Part shown: piece by piece, positions 7,728 to 16,892 of the stretch
Layout: every line of letters begins with the position of its first letter
Numbering within the stretch: the first letter of the stretch is position 1
DNA from: Edaphobacter modestus
Lineage (GTDB): Bacteria > Acidobacteriota > Terriglobia > Terriglobales > Acidobacteriaceae
Reading direction: 5' to 3'
DNA: 64,000 bases
Assembly (NCBI RefSeq): GCF_004217555.1
Contig: NZ_SHKW01000001.1
Span: 1,674,001 to 1,738,000 of the forward strand
Notes under the pieces: generated by a model
Told to the model about the DNA's origin: nothing
Databases searched by the model: none
The model's input: only the letters and a program-made list of their open reading frames with translations
Program-made: the position numbers and the translations under genes

Positions 7728-10463
7728 CTAAGGCAGGCTTCGCTCGGTCCGGTAGACGATCTGCACGGGGCCAGAGATTCCGGAGGGCACGGGCTGAAGA
7801 TCCTCCATATCCTGCATCTGAAATCTGTCTCCATACTTCGCCTTCAGAGCTGTGTAATCGCGCGGCGGCTGTCCTGCGAGTTCGTTGATCCCCGTGTTGT
7901 ACACACGGATCTCCACGGTGTTTTCACCGGCATGGATGAACTTTGTAAGATCGAGCTCGTAAGGCGGATGCCAGAGCGATCCAACCCGTTCGCCATTGAG
8001 GAACACAACTGCCGCTTCGCGGATAGGAGCGTCGTACCAGGCGCGCATCCCATTCCTGCCTTCAGGCTGTGTGTCCGGCAACGCCTTCCCTTCGGCGAAA
8101 TGGAGAAGAAGATGTTCTCCGGTTTTTGGCGCTGCGGATCGGAAGCCAGCGCGATAGCGTACTTCGCCGGAGTAGAACTTCTCCGATGCTTCGTCCGTCC
8201 ACATCGTCTTCGCATCGGTCTGCGTGGGCAGCGCGGGCGATCCCTTGCTTCCGGGGAACTCGGCGGACCAGTGGCTCAGCGCGATCGGCGCGACGGTTGA
8301 CGCAACCAGATCTTTTGGCTTCAAAACGCCTGCTGGAGCGCTGCCACCGTGGAGAACAAGCAGCCGGGAGCCGTACGGCTCGAGGGTGAACGGTCTCTCG
8401 CGCTCCGCAGCGATGACGGTTCCGTCCTCGGGGCTCCACCACTCGGCAGTGGTATAGGTACTGCCGGTATGCAGCGGAAGAGTCTGAGGGGATGACGAAA
8501 CATTTGCGATAAAGTACACGTCCGCATCCTGCAGGTGGCGATGCAGGAAACCGATGGCTCCACTGGCCGTGTGCACATCGAGATCCGGCCGTACCAGGCG
8601 ATCGATCGCCCCTGGAAGCTCGTCCTCGTTGCTGATGTGCGCAGAGCTTGAGATCAGCTGTGCCATGACCTTCTGAATCTCCGGTGTATCCTTCGCGTCC
8701 TTCACCCCAGGCGCCACGGAAGGAGTGGTGCCGATAAAGATCACCTTCCCTCCGCTCTTGGCATAGGCGGCGATCCCCTCGGCAGCCTTCAGACGGATGC
8801 GTTTCGTCGGAGGAACAATGAGCAGCGGATGCTTGTGAAGATCGTACAACGCCGATCCGTCAACATAGTCCACGTTATGCCCACTGCCCAGAATCGCCCG
8901 CATCAGCGCCGGCGTGATCTTCGTTTTCATCTCGTCCGTTACCGAGACATGCCCGGGACGAAAGTCGGCTTGCGCGTCATCTTCCGGCAGCAGCAGGGCG
9001 ACATCGTTTGCAGGCTCACCCTGTCGAAGCATCCAGCTCACACGCTGCAGGTAACGCGTAACATCGGGCATCACGGCATACCAGGGATTGTGCGCATTGA
9101 AGACTGCAGCGGCATACAGCGAATATCCTGGCTCGGTCGCATACGACGGCGAGTAGGGCCAGCCATGGCCGATGATCTGGTTCACGCCCTCGACAAACAT
9201 GCGATCCGCTTCCGCCTTCATATCAAGAGGCGTCGCGCGAAAGGCAGGCGAGTGCAGCCATGTCCACGTCTCCGCAGAGGTGACGTTGTTGCCGAAGAGA
9301 TGGTTCGCTGACGAAGTCCATCGCGTGAATGAGAAACGATCCCACTGGGGTCCTTCGCCCTCGGGAAGCTGCGGAATGCGCTCGTCGCTCAATGTGGCCG
9401 CGGGAGAGCCGTAGGTCTGCGAACGAAAGCGGGTGTGATGTGCCGTCGCGTAGTCCGCCAGTGGCTTCAGATAGTTCTCACGTACAAGGTCGGAGAGAGT
9501 CACTCCCCAGTCGTGGCGAATTGCTTCCGCCTCTGGAGTTACACCCGCGGCGAGTTCGGGAAGATGGGGGATCAGATCATAGCCGCGGCGCTTCTTGAAC
9601 TCCTCCGGCAGCTGGCGAGTCCAGTCGCTGCCGTAAACCTCCAGCGAGTCTGAAAAGATGGCATAGGGAGGCGCGTCGACAAACCCCTTCAGCAAAGCAT
9701 CGCCAACCGTCTGCAGATGCGTATCGATTGCCTCGCGCGACATATGGTCAAGCACAAAACCCTCTCCACCCACGGCCGCGCGTTTCACCATCTGGCGCGT
9801 ATGACTGTTGATGAAAAGAAGCAGAATCTGCGGCTCCCCTGTATTGGCCGCGGGGAGGCTGCTGCTGTTTTCAGGGAACTGGATCTGCTTCGCTGTCGCA
9901 GTGTCGTAATGTTCCGGGGTACCTTTCGCGAGGAACGCCGCAACTGGAGTATCGCCTTCCGCGAGTTCCGACAGTTGATTCACCGGCAGAGCCGCAGCCA
10001 CAATCTTCAACCGCCCTGCTGCCTGATCAATCGGAATCTGCGGACCTCCAAACGGCCAGCCGCTTCCTAATGTGAGATCGACGCGCATGCCCAGTGCGCT
10101 GCCCTGCTCTCGTGCGAAGCGGAGCATGTCGACCATCTCGGGCGAAGCATAACGAAGATTTCGGATTCCCTTCTGCGGATCATCGAGTGCAAGCGGATAG
10201 ACCGACGCAAGCTCAAAGCCTCCGAAGCCGCCTTCGTGCATCTGGTGAATCTCACGCGAAATCTCTTCCTTCGAGACCGCCGGCCCGAACCACCACCAGC
10301 GAACCATTGGACGCGCATCGTTCGGCGGATTCGCGAACTCACGCCGTAGCTGATCGACGCTCTGCTGGCCCTGCAACGGAGCCGTATAGGCGGCCATCCC
10401 CATCGCGGCAGCGAGCATGGCGGAAACGATGCGGCCTCCTGGAACACCTGCAATGCGATTCAT
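7728..10463 (-). CDS. GH106-like alpha-L-rhamnosidase, secreted
   Basis: A 911-aa secreted glycoside hydrolase. ATG 10463 follows a GGAG at six bases; the N-terminus is a signal peptide (VSAMLAAAMGMAAYTAPLQG). The mature start FANPPNDARPMVRWWWFGP, with GGFGGFELASVYPL, is the hallmark of GH106-type rhamnosidases. The C-terminal ~130 residues form a galactose-binding-like beta-sandwich (AAVVFLNGERVGSLW, YELDLTKFIHAGENTVEIRV). The family releases terminal L-rhamnose from plant rhamnogalacturonan or glycosides. It is the last gene of the rhaD-rhaB-GH106 unit, 19 bases after rhaB, so it supplies the free sugar that the pathway consumes. Confidence 0.85.
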   Translation of the reverse strand: MNRIAGVPGGRIVSAMLAAAMGMAAYTAPLQGQQSVDQLRREFANPPNDARPMVRWWWFGPAVSKEEISREIHQMHEGGFGGFELASVYPLALDDPQKGIRNLRYASPEMVDMLRFAREQGSALGMRVDLTLGSGWPFGGPQIPIDQAAGRLKIVAAALPVNQLSELAEGDTPVAAFLAKGTPEHYDTATAKQIQFPENSSSLPAANTGEPQILLLFINSHTRQMVKRAAVGGEGFVLDHMSREAIDTHLQTVGDALLKGFVDAPPYAIFSDSLEVYGSDWTRQLPEEFKKRRGYDLIPHLPELAAGVTPEAEAIRHDWGVTLSDLVRENYLKPLADYATAHHTRFRSQTYGSPAATLSDERIPQLPEGEGPQWDRFSFTRWTSSANHLFGNNVTSAETWTWLHSPAFRATPLDMKAEADRMFVEGVNQIIGHGWPYSPSYATEPGYSLYAAAVFNAHNPWYAVMPDVTRYLQRVSWMLRQGEPANDVALLLPEDDAQADFRPGHVSVTDEMKTKITPALMRAILGSGHNVDYVDGSALYDLHKHPLLIVPPTKRIRLKAAEGIAAYAKSGGKVIFIGTTPSVAPGVKDAKDTPEIQKVMAQLISSSAHISNEDELPGAIDRLVRPDLDVHTASGAIGFLHRHLQDADVYFIANVSSSPQTLPLHTGSTYTTAEWWSPEDGTVIAAERERPFTLEPYGSRLLVLHGGSAPAGVLKPKDLVASTVAPIALSHWSAEFPGSKGSPALPTQTDAKTMWTDEASEKFYSGEVRYRAGFRSAAPKTGEHLLLHFAEGKALPDTQPEGRNGMRAWYDAPIREAAVVFLNGERVGSLWHPPYELDLTKFIHAGENTVEIRVYNTGINELAGQPPRDYTALKAKYGDRFQMQDMEDLQPVPSGISGPVQIVYRTERSLP

Positions 10464-10482
10464 CTTTGACTCCAATCCGGAT

Positions 10483-11931
10483 TTATGAGAGTTGACGCGC
10501 CCACTCGCAGACCTCTCCGGCGAAGCTCGACGAAGACGGCGAGCATGCGCTCTCGAGTGTGGCCAGTTGCACGGCGAAGTTGCCCAGGGTTGAGCTCTCC
10601 ACGGAGCCGCAACAGACCTCCAGCCCCGTCATCTCCGCAGTGAGGCGATTCAGCTGCGCGTTTCGCGATCCTCCACCCACAACGAAGACACGACGCAACT
10701 CTTTGCCGGTATGCTGCTTCACCCGACCAAGGACCTCCGCGTACCGCGATGCAAGACTGTAGAGAATCAATGAGACAAACGTAGGCGCACCGTCTGGGGA
10801 TTCATCGAGTGGACTCGCACCTTTCGCCACCAACTGGCGATTGATCCGCTGCGGCATCTGCCCCATCAGAAGAAGATCCGGGTCGTCGACCTCAAGCAAA
10901 GTTGCGGGAGGCGCCAGGCCTTCGCAGCTGCGGAGAAGCTCTGACACGCCCGGAGTGAAACCCTGCTCGGTCCACGCGCTCTCGCACTGCTTCAACAGCC
11001 ACATGCCATTCACGTTCTTGTGGAAGCAGTTGGCGCCACCTACCGCTCCCAGATTGGTGAAGTTGTCCTCGCGCACCGCAGGGCTATCCACGGGCCGCGA
11101 CGTAAGCGCTCCCACAAGCGACCATGTTCCCGAACTGATGTACGCCCAGTCCTCTCCAACCGCAGGAATGCCTGCAATCGCCGAGGCCGTGTCATGGCAG
11201 GCAGGAGCAATCAACTCTGTATCGCGGAAGGCGTCCAGTTGCTGCAGCGGCCCCCGCAGTTTCCCTAGCCTTGTGCCAGGAGGAACAAGGCGCGGTGCGA
11301 GGTCGAGCCTCAGTCCGGCTTCGCGAAAGATTTCGGCGCTCCATTCCCGCGTATGAACATCGATAAGTTGCGAGTGCGTCGCATTCGTGAACTCGGCGAC
11401 AGGTTCTCCCCCCATCCACGCAAGCATGTATTCCGGGAGATTAAGCCAGCGCGAAGGAGGATACCTGGCCTTGCGATCCGCATAGAGCTGATACAGCGTA
11501 TTGATCGACAGCTGCTGAATCCCGGTCGCCTCACGCATTCGCTCCGGCGAAAGGTGCTGATGCAGCTCAGCCTCTGCACGAACATTGCGCTCATCGCGAT
11601 AGCAGAATGGCTCGGCGATGGGAACACCTTCATCGTTCAGGCGAACATAGTCCACCGCCCAGCCATCGACCGCGATCGAGCGGATCCCTTCGGGAGCAAG
11701 AGCTGCGCATTTGCGCAGCCCCTCCTCCACTCCATCGACGATGCGGTCGAGCGGCCAATGCAGCCCATCTTCCCGCTGCACCGGTCCATTGCCGAAGCGA
11801 TGGACAAGCTGAGTCTGCGGAGCTCCGTCCGGCCAGCGCAGCAGGCTTACGCGACAGCTCTCCGCACCCAGGTCGACGGCGATCGAGGCACGGCTGTCTT
11901 TGGGAGAACGCGGCACCGGCGCCTCGCTCAT
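10483..11931 (-). CDS. rhaB: Rhamnulokinase
   Basis: A 482-aa FGGY-family sugar kinase that phosphorylates L-rhamnulose with ATP to rhamnulose-1-phosphate. The N-terminal ATP-binding motif is AVDLGAESCRVSLLRW, which matches rhamnulokinase (DLGASSGR). Other kinase landmarks are TGIQQLSINTLYQL, ISSGTWSLVG, and the adenosine motif VVGGGSRNAQLNRLTAEMTG. It overlaps the aldolase gene by four bases (ATGA), and a GH106 rhamnosidase gene follows. The context with isomerase and aldolase genes makes rhamnulose the likely substrate rather than xylulose or glycerol. Confidence 0.92.
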   Translation of the reverse strand: MSEAPVPRSPKDSRASIAVDLGAESCRVSLLRWPDGAPQTQLVHRFGNGPVQREDGLHWPLDRIVDGVEEGLRKCAALAPEGIRSIAVDGWAVDYVRLNDEGVPIAEPFCYRDERNVRAEAELHQHLSPERMREATGIQQLSINTLYQLYADRKARYPPSRWLNLPEYMLAWMGGEPVAEFTNATHSQLIDVHTREWSAEIFREAGLRLDLAPRLVPPGTRLGKLRGPLQQLDAFRDTELIAPACHDTASAIAGIPAVGEDWAYISSGTWSLVGALTSRPVDSPAVREDNFTNLGAVGGANCFHKNVNGMWLLKQCESAWTEQGFTPGVSELLRSCEGLAPPATLLEVDDPDLLLMGQMPQRINRQLVAKGASPLDESPDGAPTFVSLILYSLASRYAEVLGRVKQHTGKELRRVFVVGGGSRNAQLNRLTAEMTGLEVCCGSVESSTLGNFAVQLATLESACSPSSSSFAGEVCEWARQLS

Positions 11932-14135
11932 CGCAGATAGGCCTCCACCAGACCGCCGTCCACGGGGATGATGTGTCCTGTCGTGCAGCGAGTCAGCGGA
12001 CCGGCGAGGAACATGATCGCCTCGGCGCAGTCCCTGGGATCAATCGGCGTATGCGTCAGCGTGCGCTCCGCATAAAACTGCGCCAGTGCATTGCGCAGCT
12101 CATCGTCCGTGCTCGACTCGCTGAAAGGAATCTTGTACTTGGTGAGCGATGCCTTCACGCGGTCGCGCGGGAACATCGTTGATCCCTTTACAACCGTGGC
12201 CGGGCTGATGCCGTTGACCCGCACCTTAGGCGCGAGGGTGACCGCAAGCTCGCGGACCAGATGGCTCAAGGCCGCCTTGCTCACGTCGTAGGCCTCGCTT
12301 CCACGCTTCGCAACCACGGCGTTCGCCGAGCTGGTAAGCACAACGCTCGAATCCAGGCCCTGCGCCTTGAGAATCTTCTGCGCCTCATCCACTAGAAGAT
12401 AGTTCGCGGTCACATTGATCTCGAGCGTAAGCCCCCATTGCGCGTCGGTGATGATTCCATCCGGCGAGGACGGGAACATGGCGGCTGTGTTGACGAGGAT
12501 GTCGATGCCGCCGAACAGCTTGATGGTAGCCTCGAGCGCGGACTGAATCGCCTTGCGGTCGCGAATATCAATCGCCGTAAAGCCCACGGCCTCTTTGCCG
12601 GCGATTGCCTTGCACTCCTCGGCAACACGCTCCGCTGCGGCGGCGTCGCGATCTGCAACTACGACATGAGCGCCGCGCTCGGCCGCGATCAGCGCAACCT
12701 GGTGGCCGATGCCGCTTCCTCCACCGACGATCAACGCAACCTGCCGGCTCAACTGCTTCTCCGGCGGCTGGCGGCGAATCTTGGCCTCTTCGAGTGCCCA
12801 GTATTCAATACGGAAGGCCTCGCTCGGAGGAAGCGCAACGTAGTTGTCATACATGGTGAACTGATCGGCAGAGGCGGCAGGACCGGCCTGCGGAATGTCC
12901 TTGCACTCCACCCCTCCGCCAAGGGCGCCGGCTCCCTGCATCACCCCAATGGCATTGATATAGAACTCGCCGGTCAGACGAGCCTCAGTCTTGCTCTTGC
13001 CGAAGGTGAACATTCCCACGCCGGGCAGCAACACCACCGTGGGGCTGGCGTCACGCTGCTTTGGAGAGTCAGCAAGCGCGTGCTTCTTGTAGTAGTCCGC
13101 GTACTCCGCGCGGTAGGTCTCAAGCGAGCTTTCGATCAGCGCCGGGATCTCCTTCGGATCCGTAGCCGGATCCCATTTGAGAAACATCGGGCGGATCTTG
13201 GTGCGAATGAAATGGTCCGGGCAGCTCGTACCCAGATGGGCCAGTTGCTCCGCGTTCCTGGAGTTCACAAAGCCGAGCACCGCATCGGCATCAGTGAAGC
13301 TGCCGATCCATCGCTGCCTGCGGGAGACTGCCCCGCGCAGGGACGGCATCACTTCGGCGGCGATCTTTACGCGCTCGGCATGCGACTTCACCTTCGACCC
13401 ACCAAAGCGGATGTAATTCGGCTGCGATGCGTGACGCTCGATGAACTGTCCAAGCTGATCGATGATCGTAATCGTGTTCAGGTAAGCCTCGCGCTGCGTG
13501 TCGCCCCATGTGAACAGGCCATGGCCGCCCAGCACCACGCCATCGCAGCCCGGCGTCTCCTGCACGATCTTGCGTAGCATCATGCCCAGCTCGAAGCCCG
13601 GTCGCTGCCACGGCAGCCAGGCGAGTTTATGGCCGAACTCCTTGTTGAACTCCTCCATCTTCTGCTTGCCGTTCGCAGAGGCAGCCAGGGCAATTCCCCA
13701 GTCGGGATGAAGGTGATCGACATGCGCAAACGGCAGGAAGCCATGCAACGGCGTATCGATCGAAGCCGCGGTGGGATTGTTGTTGAAGGTGACCAGAGGA
13801 TAGAGAGCCACCATCGCATCCTCTTCCGCCACGCCCTTGTACTGCTTCTCCAGCGCCAGCAGCCGATCCAGGTAAAGCGTCGCGAAGCCGGCGCGCTTGA
13901 TACTGCCCAGATCGCCACCGGACCCCTTTACCCAAAGCACCTTGACCGTCTCGCCCGTTACCGGGTCCATCTCGTCGAGCTTGGAGCTGGTGTTGCCTCC
14001 CCCGAAGTTGGTGATACGCAGATCTGAACCCAGCAGGTTGCTGCGGTAGCGCAGAAGCTCCGGGGCGTCCAGCTTCGCTGCGACCGCCTCATCCCATTTG
14101 TCTTCCAGAAACTTCAGCCTTCCATCAGCAGCCAT
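11928..14135 (-). CDS. Bifunctional rhamnulose-1-phosphate aldolase / L-lactaldehyde dehydrogenase
   Basis: A 735-aa fusion. The first ~430 residues are a class II aldolase/adducin domain with metal histidines in GFLPFAHVDHLHPDW and GGHGLFTWGDTQ. The last ~280 are a short-chain dehydrogenase with GGGSGIGHQVALIAAERG as its nucleotide loop, a catalytic YDVSK and a family-typical C-terminus (PVDGGLVEAYLR). The aldolase splits rhamnulose-1-P into DHAP and L-lactaldehyde; the SDR domain oxidises lactaldehyde to lactate. This architecture is known as RhaEW/RhaD-like in several phyla. It leads the operon with rhaB and GH106, and an AGGAGAGG precedes ATG 14135. Confidence 0.92.
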   Translation of the reverse strand: MAADGRLKFLEDKWDEAVAAKLDAPELLRYRSNLLGSDLRITNFGGGNTSSKLDEMDPVTGETVKVLWVKGSGGDLGSIKRAGFATLYLDRLLALEKQYKGVAEEDAMVALYPLVTFNNNPTAASIDTPLHGFLPFAHVDHLHPDWGIALAASANGKQKMEEFNKEFGHKLAWLPWQRPGFELGMMLRKIVQETPGCDGVVLGGHGLFTWGDTQREAYLNTITIIDQLGQFIERHASQPNYIRFGGSKVKSHAERVKIAAEVMPSLRGAVSRRQRWIGSFTDADAVLGFVNSRNAEQLAHLGTSCPDHFIRTKIRPMFLKWDPATDPKEIPALIESSLETYRAEYADYYKKHALADSPKQRDASPTVVLLPGVGMFTFGKSKTEARLTGEFYINAIGVMQGAGALGGGVECKDIPQAGPAASADQFTMYDNYVALPPSEAFRIEYWALEEAKIRRQPPEKQLSRQVALIVGGGSGIGHQVALIAAERGAHVVVADRDAAAAERVAEECKAIAGKEAVGFTAIDIRDRKAIQSALEATIKLFGGIDILVNTAAMFPSSPDGIITDAQWGLTLEINVTANYLLVDEAQKILKAQGLDSSVVLTSSANAVVAKRGSEAYDVSKAALSHLVRELAVTLAPKVRVNGISPATVVKGSTMFPRDRVKASLTKYKIPFSESSTDDELRNALAQFYAERTLTHTPIDPRDCAEAIMFLAGPLTRCTTGHIIPVDGGLVEAYLR

Positions 14136-14237
14136 TGCATCCTCTCCTTCGAAATTCGATCACCATCATTCCATAGAGGACACCAATACGGCAAATGTTT
14201 CTGATTCGAAATAGAGGGTGGCCCAGCCAAGGTCATC

Positions 14238-14260
14238 AAAAGGCTGGAAACCTGCCAGCC
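14238..14260 (-). terminator. Rho-independent terminator after the rhamnose regulator
   Basis: Read on the minus strand, GGCTGG and CCAGCC pair around a 7-nt loop and are followed by TTTT. The hairpin lies about 40 bases past the stop codon at 14302 and before the promoter region of the aldolase operon. Confidence 0.6.
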
Positions 14261-14301
14261 ATCCAGCTGTGTGCCGCCTCTCCCCTCGCGACGACCTTTT
14301 C

Positions 14302-15384
14302 TCAGGGGAGAGACGTGCGAGTGACCAGCTTATGAGAGACATAGTTGTAGGGTGGAACGATCTGCCCTTTTAACAGCGCCAGCCCCAGCTGCATCAGATT
14401 GGGCCCATAGGCATTGGTCTCATGCGAGACGGAGGCGATAAGCGGCGACGAAGGCGACTGAATCTCTTCCAAAGCCTCGGCGATGCAGTCCTGGCCCACA
14501 ACCGCAATGTGGCGTTGCCGTTTAAGCTGACGAGCCGCGTCGACCACGCCCAGCGCGCTGGTGTCCGTCGCTGCGGCAACCAGGATGTGACGGTCTTTCG
14601 GATACTTCTTCAGATAGTCCGCAATCAGTTTCGAACTGGTCTCACGTATCCCCCGTCCATCCAGCCTAAGATAAGCGTCTGCAGGAAGATTCGGGAGGGC
14701 CGACCGCACAGCCTCGAACGCACCCAGGATGCGACCCTGAACCAGCAGGCCGGCCTCCGGCAGATCGAGTCCGATGACACGGTCAACCTTGCCATTCCAC
14801 TCCGTTTGCGCATGCCGGGCCAGCATCTCCCCGGCCTCCACCCCCACACGGTAGTTGTCGACACCGAAGTAGGTGGCATTGGGATGCGGGATATCGATGG
14901 CAATAAGAGGGATATTGGCGGAGGCAACCTTGTCCCCGATGATTGCCGCGACGGACTGCTCCACATTGAACTCGATGATGAGATCGACCTTGCTGCGGAT
15001 GAACTCCTCGGCATTCTGGACCGCGGTCGCGGCGTCGTACCGGTTATCCAGTTCGACCAGATCGACTCCCGAGGCCGCTGCCGCATCCCGCAGGCTGCGC
15101 GTCACCTCTTCGGAAAACGGCATGTCCGCGCTCTGGCCGCCAAATCCGAAACGCAGCTTCTTCGGCCGCATCACTTGGCGGTACATGCCGTCGGGCGACT
15201 GCGCCAGATACCCTCGATGCACGAGGGTTTTCAGCACGCGATAGACGGTCGTCTTCGATATTCGAGTGCGGCGATGAATCATCTCGAGAGACATCGGGCG
15301 GTTTTCCGCCTGCAGCAATTCGAGGATATCCAGTGATTTCGAAAGGACGGGAATAAGGTAGAGACGCTTCGATGTCTTGGCCAA
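14302..15384 (-). CDS. Transcriptional regulator: IclR-like HTH fused to sugar-binding domain
   Basis: A 360-aa regulator. Residues ~10-65 form a winged helix (RPMSLEMIHRRTRISKTTVY...LVHRGYLAQSPDGMYR) of IclR type. The rest is a periplasmic-binding-protein fold like that of LacI effectors or ABC sugar receptors (KLRFGFGGQSADMPFSEEVT, VDLIIEFNVEQSVAAII, HILVAAATDTSALGVVDAAR). There is no signal peptide, so it acts in the cytoplasm. IclR-type HTH with a PBP1 effector domain is an uncommon pairing. It sits between the isomerase gene and the aldolase operon and presumably senses rhamnose or rhamnulose. Whether it represses or activates cannot be told. Confidence 0.8.
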   Translation of the reverse strand: MAKTSKRLYLIPVLSKSLDILELLQAENRPMSLEMIHRRTRISKTTVYRVLKTLVHRGYLAQSPDGMYRQVMRPKKLRFGFGGQSADMPFSEEVTRSLRDAAAASGVDLVELDNRYDAATAVQNAEEFIRSKVDLIIEFNVEQSVAAIIGDKVASANIPLIAIDIPHPNATYFGVDNYRVGVEAGEMLARHAQTEWNGKVDRVIGLDLPEAGLLVQGRILGAFEAVRSALPNLPADAYLRLDGRGIRETSSKLIADYLKKYPKDRHILVAAATDTSALGVVDAARQLKRQRHIAVVGQDCIAEALEEIQSPSSPLIASVSHETNAYGPNLMQLGLALLKGQIVPPYNYVSHKLVTRTSLP

Positions 15385-15451
15385 CGCGTGCAGCTCCTTG
15401 TTAAGCTCGGACTATTATCACCCGAGCCCCCGATTCCTCCATCGAGAACGA

Positions 15452-16651
15452 TCAGGCGTAGCTCGAAACGGCACTCCGGTTCCGCTGGGCACGCTCACGG
15501 GCGATGCGATCGACGTAACCGCTGTCCCGCAACTGTTGCAGTGGATCGGCGGGCAGGCCCCGCGCCTCGCGCCATGCCCGAACCATCGGGCGAACATCGG
15601 TCCAGAAGCTGTCGCGGAACAACTCCTCGGCTTCGATCAGCCGGCATTCATCCTGCAGAACCGTCAGCGCCTCCCGGTCGATCATGGCGGCCCTGGCAAA
15701 CAGTTCCTGGGCCGTGACCACGCTCTGAACCATCGCCTCCATCTTGCCCTTCAGATTGTGACTCTGGTCGATCATGTAGGCGATGCCCTCCGTAGCCGCC
15801 GCGGGCGCGCTCAGAATCTCATGGAAGATGCGGAAGACCTGGTAGGGATCGATCGAGCCCAGGGTCAGGTCGTCATCCGCATACTTGCGATCGTTGAAGT
15901 GGAAACCGCCAAGCGCATCCACATAGAGCAGCCAGGCGACGATCTGCTCAATATTGGTGCCCGGATAGTGATGTCCCGTGTCCACCAGCACCTTCGCGCG
16001 CGGACCCACCTTCTGCGCGAGGTGAAGCGCCATTCCCCAGTCGGCGATGTCGGTATGATAAAAAGCCGGCTCAAAAGGCTTGTACTCAATCAGCAGCCGC
16101 TGGCCTTCACTGGTTGCAGCGTGCATTGCCCCCAGCACCTCTTCCATCCAACCGATACGCCGGCTGATCGACTGTGTCCCGGGATAGTTTGATCCATCGG
16201 AGACCCAGATGGAGAGATCGCGCGTGCCCAGGGCACGTCCGATCTCTACCGACTCCAGCAGGTGTCCCAGCGCAACCTTGCGAACCTCGGCACTAGGATT
16301 CGCGATCGAGCCGAATTTATACTCCTGGGACTGAAACAGGTTCGGGTTGATGGAGCCGGACTTCACCCCATGCTGCTTTTCCAGGGCGCGGATCTTTTCG
16401 ACGTCCGCGGTGCCGTTCGGCACATCCCACAGCACATGCAGCGCAACGGTCGGGCTGGCGCCGGTCAGCCTGTTCACCTCACCGGCGTCGGCAAACTTCT
16501 CTTCGATGCTGGTCGCGGCGGCATGCTGCACAAACTTGCCGAAACGAGTTCCGGTATTGGCAAAGCCCCACGAAGGAATCTCGATTCGGAAACGATCCAG
16601 TGCTTCCCAAATCTTGTCCTGCTTCGATTGCGTCGCTCCGTTCTTCGTCAT
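15452..16651 (-). CDS. L-rhamnose isomerase (RhaI type)
   Basis: A 399-aa TIM-barrel isomerase converting L-rhamnose to L-rhamnulose. It lacks the features of classic RhaA and resembles the Pseudomonas-type/RhaI enzyme: FRIEIPSWGFANTGTRFGKF at the start, LLIEYKPFEPAFYHTDIADW (metal Glu), KVLVDTGHHYPGTNIEQIVA (Asp and His ligands) and GGFHFNDRKYADDDLTLGSI. These acidic and histidine residues are the expected metal set. Its promoter lies in the 241-bp gap shared with the divergent trehalase gene. It supplies rhamnulose to the kinase encoded downstream. Confidence 0.9.
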   Translation of the reverse strand: MTKNGATQSKQDKIWEALDRFRIEIPSWGFANTGTRFGKFVQHAAATSIEEKFADAGEVNRLTGASPTVALHVLWDVPNGTADVEKIRALEKQHGVKSGSINPNLFQSQEYKFGSIANPSAEVRKVALGHLLESVEIGRALGTRDLSIWVSDGSNYPGTQSISRRIGWMEEVLGAMHAATSEGQRLLIEYKPFEPAFYHTDIADWGMALHLAQKVGPRAKVLVDTGHHYPGTNIEQIVAWLLYVDALGGFHFNDRKYADDDLTLGSIDPYQVFRIFHEILSAPAAATEGIAYMIDQSHNLKGKMEAMVQSVVTAQELFARAAMIDREALTVLQDECRLIEAEELFRDSFWTDVRPMVRAWREARGLPADPLQQLRDSGYVDRIARERAQRNRSAVSSYA

Positions 16652-16892
16652 GAGTGCACCGTTCCCTTTCCGAAAATAAGTCTCTATTGAAACTAAAATT
16701 TATGCAAGCGCATCCTGTCGCCTTGCTCTTCGACGTTTTCTCCGGATCTTGCCCGCCCTGCGGTTCCCCTTGTCGGCCGTTAGTTAGCCGGCCGTCTTTC
16801 TCCTCATCTCTATCCACCGCGTCCGCGAATGGAAATGTGCAGCCTACAATAACAAGAGATTCGCGTGATTCAAAAATGCGGAGATCTTTCAA

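Noticed and set aside
12438..13577. Plus-strand open frame opposite the aldolase/dehydrogenase
   Set aside because: No family-like content; an antisense shadow of the bifunctional enzyme gene.
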